From: Sphingomonas populi | GTDB taxonomy: Bacteria; Pseudomonadota; Alphaproteobacteria; Sphingomonadales; Sphingomonadaceae | Reading direction: 5' to 3' | Assembly: GCF_004208535.1 (NCBI RefSeq) | Contig: NZ_SGIS01000005.1 | Coordinates: 101,196 to 165,195 of the forward strand | DNA length: 64,000 bases | Translations under genes and position numbers: made by a program | Notes under the pieces: generated by a model | Seen by the model: the letters and a program-made list of their open reading frames with translations, nothing else | Databases searched by the model: none | Told to the model about the DNA's origin: nothing | Shown here: in pieces, positions 46,366 to 54,852 of the stretch | Layout: each line of letters opens with the position of its first letter | Numbering within the stretch: the stretch's first letter is position 1

Positions 46366-47307
46366 ATGGCCGACGGCCCCAGTAATGGTATTAGCCATAG
46401 TACCACCAGCACCGGCGCGCAGGCCGGCGACCCCGCCCATCACGAGGGCGGCATCTGGAAGAATCTCAAGGCGCTGATCTTCGGAGACAGCGGCGATGAA
46501 TCGCTCCGTACCCAGCTCGAAGACGTGATCGACGCGCACGAGGGCGATCCAGCGCCCGATGCCACCGGCGATCTTTCCCCGCTGGAACGGCAGATGGTGC
46601 GCAACCTTCTCCATTTCGGCGAGCGCGATGCGGGCGATATCGGGGTGCCGCGCGCCGACATCGTCGCGGTCGAAGAGCGCACCAGCTTCGCCGATCTGGT
46701 CAAGCTGTTCGCCGAAGCCGGGCACAGCCGCATCCCGGTCTATAAGGAAAAGCTCGATACGATCACGGGCATGGTCCACATCAAGGATGTCTTCAACATC
46801 CTCGCGACCGGCGCGCCACATCCCGATACGATCATGGGCCTCATCCGGGAGCCGCTCTACGTGCCGATGTCGCGCGGTGCGCTCGATCTGCTCGCTGACA
46901 TGCGGACCAAGCGAGTCCATCTCGCGATCGTGCTCGACGAATATTTCGGCACCGAGGGCCTCGTCACGATCGAGGATCTGATCGAGGAGATCGTCGGCGA
47001 TATCGAGGACGAGCATGACGAGGCGCCGGCGGCGCTGCTCGTGCCGATCGATGGCGGCGGCTGGGAGGCGGACGCGCGCGCCGAACTCGAGGATGTCGGC
47101 GACCTGATCGACCCACGCCTCGCCGAAGTCGATGGCGACATCGATACGATCGGCGGACTGGCGGCGGTGCTGGCGGGGCATGTCCCCGAAGTGGGTACGT
47201 GCATCGCGCATCCGAGCGGCTGGACGATCGAAGTCACCGAAGCCGATACCCGCCGGGTCGGGCGGCTGCGCCTGCATCCGCCGCGCCCGCAACTCGAAGA
47301 CGCCTGA
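46366..47307 (+). CDS. corC: CorC/HlyC-family CBS-domain protein
   Basis: A 313-residue cytosolic CorC-type protein (no DUF21 membrane domain). Two CBS domains (about 75-200; VPRADIVAVEERTSFADL and VHLAIVLDEYFGTEGLVT) precede a CorC_HlyC domain (about 225-310; WEADARAELEDVGDLIDP). It is linked to Mg/Co efflux or transporter control in enteric bacteria. The ATG at 46366 lies 10 bases after ybeY. It ends the miaB-phoH-ybeY-corC group and converges on purK with a 13-base gap. Confidence 0.9.
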   Translation: MADGPSNGISHSTTSTGAQAGDPAHHEGGIWKNLKALIFGDSGDESLRTQLEDVIDAHEGDPAPDATGDLSPLERQMVRNLLHFGERDAGDIGVPRADIVAVEERTSFADLVKLFAEAGHSRIPVYKEKLDTITGMVHIKDVFNILATGAPHPDTIMGLIREPLYVPMSRGALDLLADMRTKRVHLAIVLDEYFGTEGLVTIEDLIEEIVGDIEDEHDEAPAALLVPIDGGGWEADARAELEDVGDLIDPRLAEVDGDIDTIGGLAAVLAGHVPEVGTCIAHPSGWTIEVTEADTRRVGRLRLHPPRPQLEDA

Positions 47308-47320
47308 CGCGAGAGCGCGT

Positions 47321-48391
47321 CTAAACGCGGCCGATTCGCGTCACATGCCCCATCTTGCGGCCCGGCCGCACTTCCTTGCCGTACAGGTGGAGGTGTGCGC
47401 CGGGTTCGGCGAGGATGTCCGCCCAGGTGTTCGCCTCGGCACCGATCAGATTGTCCATCACCACGCTCGGCGCGGTCAGGCCGGTGTCGCCGAGCGGCAG
47501 CCCGCAGATCGCGCGGATATGGTTCTCGAACTGCGACGTCACCGCGCCCTCGATCGACCAATGCCCCGAATTGTGGACGCGCGGCGCCATCTCGTTGAAC
47601 ACTGGGCCATCGGCGCCGGCGAAGAATTCGCATGCCAGCACGCCGACATAGCCGAGCCGGTCGGCGATCCGCCCGGCCAGTGCCGCCGCCTCGCCCCACT
47701 GTGCGGCGATCTCGGCAGGCGCAGGCAGCGAGGAGCGCGCGAGGATGCCGTCTTTGTGCTCGTTCCACGGCGGCGGATAGCTGACCATCGCGCCGTCGCC
47801 ACGCCGCGCGAGGATGATCGAAAATTCGTGGCTGAACGCAACGAATCCTTCGAGGATCGCCGGCCGCCCGCCGATCGCGTTCCACGCCGCCTCGGCCTCG
47901 TCGGCGCTGTGGAGCCGCACCTGGCCCTTGCCGTCATAGCCGAGCCGCAGCGTTTTCAGGATCGCTGGCGTGCCGATCGTGGCGATGGCGGCGCGCAAGT
48001 CATCGAGCGTCTCAACCTTCGCCCAGGGCGCGGTGCGGCCCCCCAGTTCGGCGACGAAGCTCTTCTCCTCGGCGCGGTCCTGCGCGACGCCGAGCGCGGC
48101 GGGCGCGGGATGGACCGGCACCTTGGCGGCGAGATAGACGATCGGGTCGAGCGCGATATTCTCGAACTCATAGGTGACGACATCGGTGATCGCGGCGAAC
48201 TCATCGAGCACGATTCGGCTGTGATAATCGGCGCGGGTGAAGCTCGATGCGGTCTGCGCGGCGACGCTCTCGGCGTCGGGCGCGAGGACGTGGGTGCGAT
48301 AGCCGAGCTGTGCCGCAGCCGCCGCGAGCATGCGCCCGAGCTGCCCGCCGCCGAGGATGCCGATGGTCGAGCCGGGGGGGAGGGGAGTCAT
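47321..48391 (-). CDS. purK: 5-(carboxyamino)imidazole ribonucleotide synthase PurK
   Basis: A 356-residue ATP-grasp enzyme that carboxylates AIR with bicarbonate to N5-CAIR in purine synthesis. GSTIGILGGGQLGRMLAAAA is the N-terminal Rossmann-like start. LKTLRLGYDGKGQVRL, EGFVAFSHEFSIILAR and FNEMAPRVHNSGHWSIEG are diagnostic. It is downstream of purE with a 64-base gap, forming a purEK operon in the usual order. Confidence 0.95.
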   Translation of the reverse strand: MTPLPPGSTIGILGGGQLGRMLAAAAAQLGYRTHVLAPDAESVAAQTASSFTRADYHSRIVLDEFAAITDVVTYEFENIALDPIVYLAAKVPVHPAPAALGVAQDRAEEKSFVAELGGRTAPWAKVETLDDLRAAIATIGTPAILKTLRLGYDGKGQVRLHSADEAEAAWNAIGGRPAILEGFVAFSHEFSIILARRGDGAMVSYPPPWNEHKDGILARSSLPAPAEIAAQWGEAAALAGRIADRLGYVGVLACEFFAGADGPVFNEMAPRVHNSGHWSIEGAVTSQFENHIRAICGLPLGDTGLTAPSVVMDNLIGAEANTWADILAEPGAHLHLYGKEVRPGRKMGHVTRIGRV

Positions 48392-48455
48392 GCGCGCACC
48401 GCTTCAGCGTTCCTATGTTTCGACGTCGTTCGGGACGAACGGAAATCGTGAGGCA

Positions 48456-48935
48456 TCACGCCGGGTCGGTCGCGACGCCGTCGGTTTGCGCGGCACGCCA
48501 CGCCTGCAACCGCTCCGAAAGCGCCGGGTCGCCCAGCGCGAGGATCGCGGCGGCGAGCAAGGCGGCGTTCTTGGCGCCGGCCTTGCCGATCGCGAGCGTG
48601 CCGACCGGAATCCCCGCCGGCATCTGGACGATCGAATAGAGGCTGTCGAGACCGCTCAACGCCTTGGACTGCACCGGCACGCCGAGCACCGGCAAATGCG
48701 TTAGCGCCGCCGTCATGCCCGGCAGATGCGCCGCGCCGCCGGCACCGGCGATGATGACCTTGAGGCCACGCCCCGCCGCCGCTTCAGCATACTCATAGAG
48801 CCGCTGCGGCGTGCGATGCGCTGAAACCACTTTGGTTTCGTGCGCGACTCCGAGATCGCTCAGCAGATCGGCGGCGTGGTGCATCGTCTCCCAATCGGAG
48901 GTGCTACCCATGATGATGCCGACCTGCGGTTCCAT
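48456..48935 (-). CDS. purE: N5-CAIR mutase PurE
   Basis: A 159-residue class I PurE that converts N5-CAIR to [23 protein letters not shown] is the CAIR-binding N-terminus. [16 protein letters not shown] carries the catalytic His, and [24 protein letters not shown] completes the site. It is the first gene of purEK on the minus strand, and a palindromic repeat lies just upstream. Confidence 0.95.
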   Translation of the reverse strand: MEPQVGIIMGSTSDWETMHHAADLLSDLGVAHETKVVSAHRTPQRLYEYAEAAAGRGLKVIIAGAGGAAHLPGMTAALTHLPVLGVPVQSKALSGLDSLYSIVQMPAGIPVGTLAIGKAGAKNAALLAAAILALGDPALSERLQAWRAAQTDGVATDPA

Positions 48936-48996
48936 CCTGTGCCCCTAGCGAGCCGAGGCGGGCAGGGCAACAGCATCGGTTCGCCCGCGCCAAACC

Positions 48997-49073
48997 GTTC
49001 CCCCGCGAAGGCGGGGGTCCAGAGCTACGAACGCAGCGCCTGTGGCTCTGGACCCCCGCCTTCGCGGGGGAAC
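48997..49073. repeat. 77-bp inverted repeat upstream of purE
   Basis: GTTCCCCCGCGAAGGCGGGG GTCCAGAGC is matched by its inverted copy, ending GCGGGGGAAC, around a short spacer. The copy at 60901-60983 belongs to the same family. It lies between the divergent starts and ends of purE and the GNAT gene. Confidence 0.88.
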
Positions 49074-49080
49074 AAAAGCC

Positions 49081-49350
49081 TCAAAGCAGGTCGCGATATT
49101 CCGGATGGCGCTTGATGTACTCCGCCACGAACGGGCATTGCGGGATGACCTTGAGCTTGCGGTCGCGTGCCGAATCGAGTGCCGCGCGGATCAGCCGCGA
49201 ACCCACGCCACGTCCTTCGATCGCCTCCGGCACGATGGTGTGCGTGAAGACGATCGTGTCGTCCTCCATCTGATAGGCGGCCACGGCGCGGTGGCCGTCG
49301 ACGACGAGTTCGAACTCATGTTCGGAGCGATTGTCAGTAACGTCAGGCAT
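49081..49350 (-). CDS. GNAT-like N-acetyltransferase (YjdJ/COG2388 type)
   Basis: An 89-residue minimal GNAT of the Gcn5-like COG2388 group. The acetyl-CoA loop is EAIEGRGVGSRLIRAALDSA, followed by VIPQCPFVAEYIKRHPEYRDLL, the typical C-terminus with the conserved Cys-Pro-Phe. A start five codons earlier is possible. Substrates of this group are poorly known. It lies between a repeat and the DUF4188 gene. Confidence 0.85.
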   Translation of the reverse strand: MPDVTDNRSEHEFELVVDGHRAVAAYQMEDDTIVFTHTIVPEAIEGRGVGSRLIRAALDSARDRKLKVIPQCPFVAEYIKRHPEYRDLL

Positions 49351-49394
49351 CAGGCCGTGTCGCATAAACCGCCGGCACCCGAAAGAGTGCGGCG

Positions 49395-49862
49395 TCAGGC
49401 AGCGACGCGCCCCGCCTCGATCCGCGCGCGCGCCGACAGGAACGGCCCGCGCGGATCGCGCGACGGCGCGAAATGGCCGAAGCCTATGGGCGCGGGCATA
49501 TCGACATAGACACCCTCCATCCCGCCGCTCATCCGGTACGCCTCGTGCCAGAAGCCGGCGCCGCCGCTATCGCGCAGGAAATCGCGCCACCAGGTCGCGT
49601 GCGGCTCGCTGCGCGTGAAGCGTTCGAGGCTTTCGTAGTCGCGCCAATATTGGCGGATGCCGACATGGGTGAGCGAATAAAAGCATTGCTCGTCGTGGAG
49701 CAGCCCGTCCGGCTTGTTCTGCCGGATCGCCGACAGCCCGCGTCCGATCCGCAGGATCGACAGCACCCCACGCCACCGGCGCACCCGGAAGCCGAGCATC
49801 ACCACGACGAGATCGGGCAGGGCGGAGAGATCGATCGATTCGCGCTTCACCGAATTTTGCAT
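49395..49862 (-). CDS. DUF4188 family protein (monooxygenase-like)
   Basis: A 155-residue protein of the DUF4188 group, related to phenylacetaldoxime-dehydratase/antibiotic-monooxygenase folds. VVVMLGFRVRRWRGV, SLTHVGIRQYWRDYESLERF, WWRDFLRDSGGAGFWHEAYRM and GGMEGVYVDMPAPIGF are typical. The start ending at 49862 has GGAG eight bases upstream; a longer start would cover the operator region. It is divergent from a TetR gene and probably its target. The chemical role is unknown. Confidence 0.82.
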   Translation of the reverse strand: MQNSVKRESIDLSALPDLVVVMLGFRVRRWRGVLSILRIGRGLSAIRQNKPDGLLHDEQCFYSLTHVGIRQYWRDYESLERFTRSEPHATWWRDFLRDSGGAGFWHEAYRMSGGMEGVYVDMPAPIGFGHFAPSRDPRGPFLSARARIEAGRVAA

Positions 49863-49876
49863 GGCCACGGCTCCAA

Positions 49877-49919
49877 TGTATATGCCGTACACATAACCCT
49901 ATAAGTATACGATGTAAAC
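49877..49919. promoter_or_regulatory. Twin imperfect palindromes between DUF4188 and tetR (candidate TetR operators)
   Basis: TGTATATGCCGTACACA (49877-49893) and GTATACGATGTAAAC (49905-49919) are related imperfect palindromes; on the minus strand both read GTkTAC...C.TATAC. Their centres are about 27 bp apart, within the 57-base gap between the divergent genes. A TATAAG (49900) lies between them. The arrangement suits a TetR dimer repressing both promoters. Confidence 0.6.
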
Positions 49920-50489
49920 ATGGCTGAGACCTATCATCATGGCGATTTGCGCGCGGCGCTCGTCACGGCGGCGCTGACGCTTCTCGATGCCGGCGAGGGT
50001 TCGCCGAGTTTGCGTGAAGTCGCCCGCGCCGCCGGCGTCTCCGCGATGGCGCCCTACCGGCATTTCGCCGACCGCGCCGCGCTGCTCGCCGCCGTCGCGG
50101 ATCAGGGGTTCGCCGCGTTGCGCACGCGGCTGCTCGCGGCGGATGACACGCCTGACTCGCGCGCCGCCCTGGTCGCGCAAGGCCGCGCCTATGTCGATTT
50201 CGCGCTGGCGCACCCGGCGCTGTTCCGGTTGATGTTCTCGCGCGAGAAAACCGGCGGCGTGCCCGAGGGCGAGACCGCCTACACCGTGCTCGCCAACCGA
50301 GTCGCGCAGATCGCGCCCGATCGCGCCGAGCCCGCGACGCTCGCCGCGTGGGGCCTGGTCCACGGCCTCGCCACGCTGCTGCTCGACGCGAAAGTGGGCG
50401 CGCTGCACCGGGGGGCGGTGGAGGCTACGCTGGAGTTGCTGGTCGATGGCATGATGGCGCGCGGTTCTTCCAAAGGCTCGACAGGGTAG
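49920..50489 (+). CDS. TetR/AcrR-family transcriptional regulator
   Basis: A 189-residue TetR protein. The helix-turn-helix lies in LREVARAAGVSAMAPYRHFADRAALLAAVADQGF (residues about 31-64), followed by a TetR_C_33/WHG-type ligand domain (HPALFRLMFSREKTG). There is no ribosome-binding site before the ATG, and a -10-like TATAAG lies 15 bases upstream, so the mRNA may be leaderless. It probably represses itself and the divergent DUF4188 gene. Confidence 0.9.
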   Translation: MAETYHHGDLRAALVTAALTLLDAGEGSPSLREVARAAGVSAMAPYRHFADRAALLAAVADQGFAALRTRLLAADDTPDSRAALVAQGRAYVDFALAHPALFRLMFSREKTGGVPEGETAYTVLANRVAQIAPDRAEPATLAAWGLVHGLATLLLDAKVGALHRGAVEATLELLVDGMMARGSSKGSTG

Positions 50490-50512
50490 CCGCGAAGCGC
50501 CTAATCGGGCGC

Positions 50513-52270
50513 GTGATCGATCCGCTTCCCATCCTCCAATCCACCTTCGGCTTCCCCGGTTTCCGCGGCGTGCAGGAACAGGTGGTCAGCCGCGTGCTCG
50601 CCGCCGAGAACACGCTCGCGGTGATGCCGACCGGCGCGGGCAAGTCGCTCTGCTACCAGTTGCCGGCGGTGGCGCTCGACGGCACCTGCGTCGTCGTTTC
50701 GCCGCTGATCGCGCTGATGCACGACCAGCTCCGCGCCGCTACCGCGATCGGCATCCGCGCCGCGACGCTCACCTCGGTCGATACCGATCAGATGGAGACG
50801 ATCGCGCGCTTCCGGCGTGGCGAGCTCGACCTGCTCTATGTCGCGCCCGAACGCGCCTCGAACGAATCGTTCCGCAATCTGCTCGGCCAGTCCCCGCTCG
50901 CCTTGTTCGCGATCGACGAGGCGCATTGCGTCTCCGAATGGGGGCATGATTTCCGCCCGGATTACCGCCTGTTGCGGACGATGCTCGACGCCTTCCCGCA
51001 CGTCCCCCGGCTCGCGCTGACCGCGACCGCCGACGCGCACACCCGCGCCGACATCCTCGAACAGCTCGGCATCCCCCACGACGGCATGATCGTCGCGGGG
51101 TTCGACCGGCCCAACATCCAGTATCGGATCAGCCCCAAGGACAATATCACCCGCCAGATCGCCGACATCGTCGCCGAGCAGCCGGGGCCGGGCATCGTCT
51201 ATGCGCAGACCCGAAAAGGGGTGGAGCAACTCGCCGAGCGGCTCGCCTCGACCGGGCGTAAGGTCCGTCCCTATCACGCCGGGCTCGATCCCGCCGTCCG
51301 CGCCCGCAACCAGGCCGATTTCGTCGCCTCCGAGGACATGGTGATCGTCGCGACGGTCGCGTTCGGGATGGGCATCGACAAGCCCGACGTCCGCTTTGTC
51401 GCGCACGCCGGCCTGCCCAAGTCGATCGAGGGCTATTATCAGGAAACCGGCCGCGCCGGGCGCGACGGTGACCCGTCGATCGCGCATCTGTTCTGGGGCG
51501 CGGAGGATTTCGCCAAGGCCCGCCAGCGCATCGGCGAGGTCGAGCCGCACCGCCAGCCCGGCGAGCGCGCGCGCCTAACCGCGCTCGGCGCACTGGTCGA
51601 GACGCCGACCTGTCGCCGCCAGATCCTGCTCCGCCACTTTGGTGACCCCGCGCCCGATACCTGCGGCAATTGCGACAATTGCCTCAACCCGCCCGGCGCG
51701 ATCGATGCGACGGAGGTGGCGAGGAAATTCCTCTCCGCCGTGTTTCGCACGGGTCAGAGCTTTGGCGTCGGCTATATCGAAAGCATCCTGACCGGCCAGT
51801 CGAGCGAGCGCAGCCTGATGAACGGGCACGAGGCGCTCGGCGTGTTCGGCATCGCCTCAAGCTCTGAGGAAGCCGCGCTCATCAAGCCGGTATCGCGCGC
51901 GCTCCTGCTCCGCGACGCTTTGCGCACCAACGATTTCGGCGGACTCGAATTCGGCCCCGAAGCGCGCGGCATCCTCAAAGGTGAGACGACCGTCTCACTG
52001 CTCGTCCAGCCCAAGCGCGAGCGGCGTCGGCGCGGCGCGGCGGCGGAGAACCCGGCGGGCGATCCTTTGTTCGAGGCGCTGCGCGCGAAACGGCGCGAGC
52101 TGGCGCAGGCCGCGCAAGTGCCGCCCTATGTCATCTTCCACGATTCGGTGCTGCGCGAAATGGCCACGCTCAAGCCCACCAGTCGCGCCGCGCTCGCGCA
52201 CATCACCGGCATCGGCGCGCGCAAGCTGGAGACCTATGGCGACGCCTTCCTCGAGGTGTTACGCGGATGA
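50513..52270 (+). CDS. recQ: ATP-dependent DNA helicase RecQ
   Basis: A 585-residue RecQ helicase for recombinational repair. Walker A is PTGAGKS at 39-45, DEAH lies in FAIDEAHCVSEWGHDFRPDY, and the aromatic-rich loop is intact. ATVAFGMGIDKPDVRFVAHAG and YYQETGRAGRDG are motifs V and VI. The zinc-binding RecQ-C domain has CRRQILLRHFGD...CGNCDNC, followed by a winged helix and an HRDC domain at the end. The start is GTG at 50513 (VIDPLPILQSTFGFPGFRG); upstream in-frame sequence shadows tetR. Confidence 0.94.
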   Translation: MIDPLPILQSTFGFPGFRGVQEQVVSRVLAAENTLAVMPTGAGKSLCYQLPAVALDGTCVVVSPLIALMHDQLRAATAIGIRAATLTSVDTDQMETIARFRRGELDLLYVAPERASNESFRNLLGQSPLALFAIDEAHCVSEWGHDFRPDYRLLRTMLDAFPHVPRLALTATADAHTRADILEQLGIPHDGMIVAGFDRPNIQYRISPKDNITRQIADIVAEQPGPGIVYAQTRKGVEQLAERLASTGRKVRPYHAGLDPAVRARNQADFVASEDMVIVATVAFGMGIDKPDVRFVAHAGLPKSIEGYYQETGRAGRDGDPSIAHLFWGAEDFAKARQRIGEVEPHRQPGERARLTALGALVETPTCRRQILLRHFGDPAPDTCGNCDNCLNPPGAIDATEVARKFLSAVFRTGQSFGVGYIESILTGQSSERSLMNGHEALGVFGIASSSEEAALIKPVSRALLLRDALRTNDFGGLEFGPEARGILKGETTVSLLVQPKRERRRRGAAAENPAGDPLFEALRAKRRELAQAAQVPPYVIFHDSVLREMATLKPTSRAALAHITGIGARKLETYGDAFLEVLRG

Positions 52271-52291
52271 GCGAGAGGATGGATTAACCCC

Positions 52292-52720
52292 ATGATACGC
52301 AAAATCGACGACTCGGTTTCAGTCGCCCCGCAGATATCCCCCGAAGACGTGGCCGACATCGCTGCCGCCGGCTTCGTCGGAATCGTCAACAATCGCCCCG
52401 ATGGCGAGGATGCCGGCCAGCCCGAGGGTGCGGCCGTCCGCGCCGCCGCCGAGGCGGCTGGCCTCGCCTATACCGAGATCCCGGTCACCCAGGCCGGCTT
52501 CTCCCACCCGCAGATCGACGCGATGGTGGAAGCGCTGGACAGCGCCGGCGGGCCGGTGCTGGCCTTTTGTCGCTCGGGCACGCGATCGTGCAATCTGTGG
52601 GCGCTCGCGCAGGCCAAGCAGGGCCGCGACCCCGACGTGCTGATCGCCAAGGGGCGCGAGGCGGGGTATGACCTCAACGGACTGCGCCCGCTGCTAGAGG
52701 CTTTGTCGGGCAGGGCGTGA
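52292..52720 (+). CDS. TIGR01244 family phosphatase/sulfurtransferase-like protein (DUF442)
   Basis: A 142-residue protein with a tyrosine-phosphatase-like fold. VAPQISPEDVADIAAAGF and VGIVNNRPDGEDAGQP form the N-terminal part. The active loop FCRSGTRS has C93 and R98. Relatives are domains of beta-lactamase-hydrolase-like (Blh) proteins linked to sulfide handling and biofilm control. It lies 21 bases after recQ and 10 bases before a membrane-anchored gene, probably co-transcribed. The substrate is unknown. Confidence 0.87.
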   Translation: MIRKIDDSVSVAPQISPEDVADIAAAGFVGIVNNRPDGEDAGQPEGAAVRAAAEAAGLAYTEIPVTQAGFSHPQIDAMVEALDSAGGPVLAFCRSGTRSCNLWALAQAKQGRDPDVLIAKGREAGYDLNGLRPLLEALSGRA

Positions 52721-52730
52721 AAGGAGCCTG

Positions 52731-53171
52731 ATGGATTTCCTGCTCGGCCTGCGCTGGTATCAGATCGCCGCTGCGCTGGCGGCGGTGATCGCGCTTGCCT
52801 GGTACGCGCGCAAGCTCCGGCGCGACGAGGGCAAGCTCACTGACGTGGACAAGGCGCGGAGCATGGCCGAGGAACGGCTCGCCGGCTTCATCGGCCGCGC
52901 CGGGCTGGTCAGCGGTGATGGCGCCGCCGCGATCGTCGCGGGCAACGGCACGATCGCGGTGCTGCTCCATCGCGGCGTGCGCGTCGAGGCGCGCCGGCTG
53001 CTCGCGCCGCTCGCGCTCAGCACTTCGGTTGAGGGCGTGCGGATCGATACCGGCGAAAGCGTGCTGGGCAGCGTCACCCTGTTCGGCGTGCTGGAGGCCG
53101 ACGTCCGCCGCATCGAGGGCATCGCGCAGGCCGGCAACGTCGTCGATATCCGCCAGTTCCGGCCACACTGA
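52731..53171 (+). CDS. Membrane-anchored hypothetical protein
   Basis: A 146-residue protein. One N-terminal transmembrane helix (YQIAAALAAVIALAWYARKL) and a charged cytoplasmic linker precede a compact beta-rich domain of about 100 residues (GDGAAAIVAGNGTIAVLLHRG... to ...GNVVDIRQFRPH). AGGAGCCTG precedes the ATG. It follows the DUF442 gene by 10 bases. I do not recognise the family; a role in membrane quality control or signalling would be speculation. Confidence 0.72.
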   Translation: MDFLLGLRWYQIAAALAAVIALAWYARKLRRDEGKLTDVDKARSMAEERLAGFIGRAGLVSGDGAAAIVAGNGTIAVLLHRGVRVEARRLLAPLALSTSVEGVRIDTGESVLGSVTLFGVLEADVRRIEGIAQAGNVVDIRQFRPH

Positions 53172-53303
53172 GCGCCGATATGGCGGGCCGCACGAAGCAC
53201 GTCCGAACCGGCCCGAAAGCTGAACGAACGTTGCACAGCCGGTTCAGCATGGTTGCAGCCCTCGAGTCGTAGACAGTCTTCATCGCATCGAAGGAGACGT
53301 ACG

Positions 53304-53660
53304 ATGATGAAGCAGAAATTCGCCGCAGCAGCCCTTGCCGCCGCCGTGATCATGCCGATGGGCATCGCGGCACCCGCCGAAGCGCAGCGTTACGGCTATG
53401 ATGATCGCGCGCAATATCAGCGCCACTATGATGACGACGGGCGCTATTATCGCGGCAACCACCGCCGGTATTATCAGGATTGCCGCCGCTCCAGCGGCAC
53501 CACCGGCCTGATCGCCGGCGGCGCGGGTGGCGCAGTGCTCGGCTCGGTGCTCGGTGGCGGTACGCTCGGCACGGTACTGGGTGCGGTCGGTGGGGGTCTG
53601 CTCGGCAAGAGCCTCGACCAGAAGCACGACCGGGCGCAGAACTATCGCAACGGTTGTTGA
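53304..53660 (+). CDS. Exported glycine-zipper (2TM) protein
   Basis: A 118-residue secreted protein with a clear signal peptide (KFAAAALAAAVIMPMGIAAPAEA). A Tyr/Arg/Asp-rich middle region (RYGYDDRAQYQRHYDDDGRY) and a glycine-zipper hairpin (GLIAGGAGGAVLGSVLGGGT, then VLGAVGGGLLGKSLD) follow, the type that inserts in or stiffens the outer membrane (SlyB/YmgG-like). Two cysteines (YYQDCRRSS and the C-terminus NGC) could form a disulfide. AAGGAGA precedes the ATG at 53304. A terminator follows. Confidence 0.86.
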   Translation: MMKQKFAAAALAAAVIMPMGIAAPAEAQRYGYDDRAQYQRHYDDDGRYYRGNHRRYYQDCRRSSGTTGLIAGGAGGAVLGSVLGGGTLGTVLGAVGGGLLGKSLDQKHDRAQNYRNGC

Positions 53661-53670
53661 AACGCGCGAG

Positions 53671-53696
53671 CGTGGCCGGTCACCGCACCGGCCACG
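53671..53696. terminator. Bidirectional hairpin between convergent genes
   Basis: CGTGGCCGGT and ACCGGCCACG form a perfect 10-bp stem with a 6-base loop, between the stops of the glycine-zipper gene and the minus-strand lipoprotein gene. There is only a weak CTT tail, so termination efficiency is uncertain. Confidence 0.65.
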
Positions 53697-53698
53697 CC

Positions 53699-54079
53699 TT
53701 ACTTCCGTTTGCCGATCTGCAACGCGCCTACGCAACTCGCCCGGTCGATCGGGCTGCCGTCGGTCTGGCGCGCATCGACATAGCTGACCACCGGCTCGCT
53801 CTTGCCCTTGGGATAGAGATAGGCGTCGAGCACGCAGGTCGCATTGCCATATTGCAGCTTGCGCGCGTCGCCCTCGCGCACGTCGGCGATCGGCGCGCCG
53901 AACATCGCCGTCAGCGCAGGCCCGGTCTGCCCCATCACCTTTGTCAGCATCGCGCCGCCACCACCCGGCACCGGCACGAACGTCGCCGGGCGCGCCGCCG
54001 GCACGACGCCGCTGGCGCAGCCGCCGAGAGTCGCCGCCGCCAGCAGGGTCGTCGTGAATTTGGGGGCGAATCGTGTCAT
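53699..54079 (-). CDS. Exported lipoprotein of unknown function
   Basis: A 126-residue lipoprotein: signal MTRFAPKFTTTLLAAATLGGC with lipobox TLGGC, then a Pro/Gly linker. A small globular domain follows, with MFGAPIADVREGDARKLQYG, CVLDAYLYPKG and SCVGAL; two cysteines could pair. It resembles the SmpA/OmlA-like small periplasmic domain in layout, but I would not assign it. The ATG overlaps the stop of the upstream EI24 gene (ATGA), so they are coupled. Confidence 0.78.
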   Translation of the reverse strand: MTRFAPKFTTTLLAAATLGGCASGVVPAARPATFVPVPGGGGAMLTKVMGQTGPALTAMFGAPIADVREGDARKLQYGNATCVLDAYLYPKGKSEPVVSYVDARQTDGSPIDRASCVGALQIGKRK

Positions 54080-54753
54080 GCTTTTTCCCCGTGGAACAGA
54101 TGCGTCGCCATCGCCGCGCCGAGCACGGGCGCCACGAGGTTGACGATCGGAACCATGAACAGCCCGGTGCCGGCAACCCCCAGCGTGAACCGCTCCAGCC
54201 GGGTGGACGCGCGCCAGCCACGCATCGCCGCAGCGGGCAAGTGCCGCGCCGCCACCATCTCGGCGAGGTCGCGCCCGAGCAGCCAACCGTTGACGACGAG
54301 GAACAGCGCTATCGTGCCGACTCCCGTCACCAGCAGCACGACATAGAGCGGCAACACCACGATATTGACGAGAACCGCGCGCACCGCCGAGCCGAGCCCC
54401 ATCAACGCCGCGCGGCCCATGCCGACATGCCGTGCCTCAGCCAGCGCTTGCGGATAATGTTTGCGCTCGACCGCGACGACGATCTCCTCGGCAAACACCA
54501 TCATCACCCCGATCGCGATTGCGCGGAACAGCAGCCACCCCGCCGCGAACACGGCGAGCAGGGCGGCGAACCCGGCAAGCGCCGACAGCCACCCGTCCGC
54601 CCCCTGCGTCGCGGCGAGGCTCTGCGCCCACATCCACGCGCCGCCGCCGAGCAACGCGAACAACGCGAAGGTGATCGCGAGCGATTTGGCGAACACGATC
54701 AGAAAGGCGCGGTCGCCGAACTGGCCGATCGAAAGGAAGAAGGCGCGGATCAT
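54076..54753 (-). CDS. EI24 domain (CysZ-like) integral membrane protein
   Basis: A 225-residue polytopic protein of the EI24/CysZ family. MIRAFFLSIGQFGDRAFLIV opens the fold and several transmembrane helices follow (LAITFALFALLGGGAWMWA, ALAGFAALLAVFAAGWLLF, VVLPLYVVLLVTGVGTIALF, FMVPIVNLVAPVLGAAMATH). ERFTLGVAGTGLFMVPIVNL matches the EI24 signature. CysZ transports sulfate, but no sulfur genes are nearby, so transport specificity is unknown. It is coupled to the downstream lipoprotein. Confidence 0.87.
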   Translation of the reverse strand: MIRAFFLSIGQFGDRAFLIVFAKSLAITFALFALLGGGAWMWAQSLAATQGADGWLSALAGFAALLAVFAAGWLLFRAIAIGVMMVFAEEIVVAVERKHYPQALAEARHVGMGRAALMGLGSAVRAVLVNIVVLPLYVVLLVTGVGTIALFLVVNGWLLGRDLAEMVAARHLPAAAMRGWRASTRLERFTLGVAGTGLFMVPIVNLVAPVLGAAMATHLFHGEKA

Positions 54754-54852
54754 CCGCCCGTCGTGCGGGCGGATCGCGCCCGCGTCAACGCGGTTGCGCA
54801 GGCGCACGCGCCGCCCTACGCGGCAGGTTTAGCCAATTCCCCGGAGAATCCC

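Noticed and set aside
50348..50512. A longer recQ N-terminus of 55 residues
   Set aside because: The upstream codons overlap tetR and read as Gly/Arg-rich shadow; RecQ homologues begin near the GTG at 50513.
52292..52720. Beta-lactamase domain of a Blh protein
   Set aside because: Only the phosphatase-like DUF442 domain is present; no metallo-beta-lactamase HxHxDH motif occurs.
54073..54852. A fused protein upstream of the adenosine kinase domain
   Set aside because: The in-frame upstream part is antisense to the EI24 and lipoprotein genes and has shadow-like composition; TTG 54853 with GGAGA is the better start.
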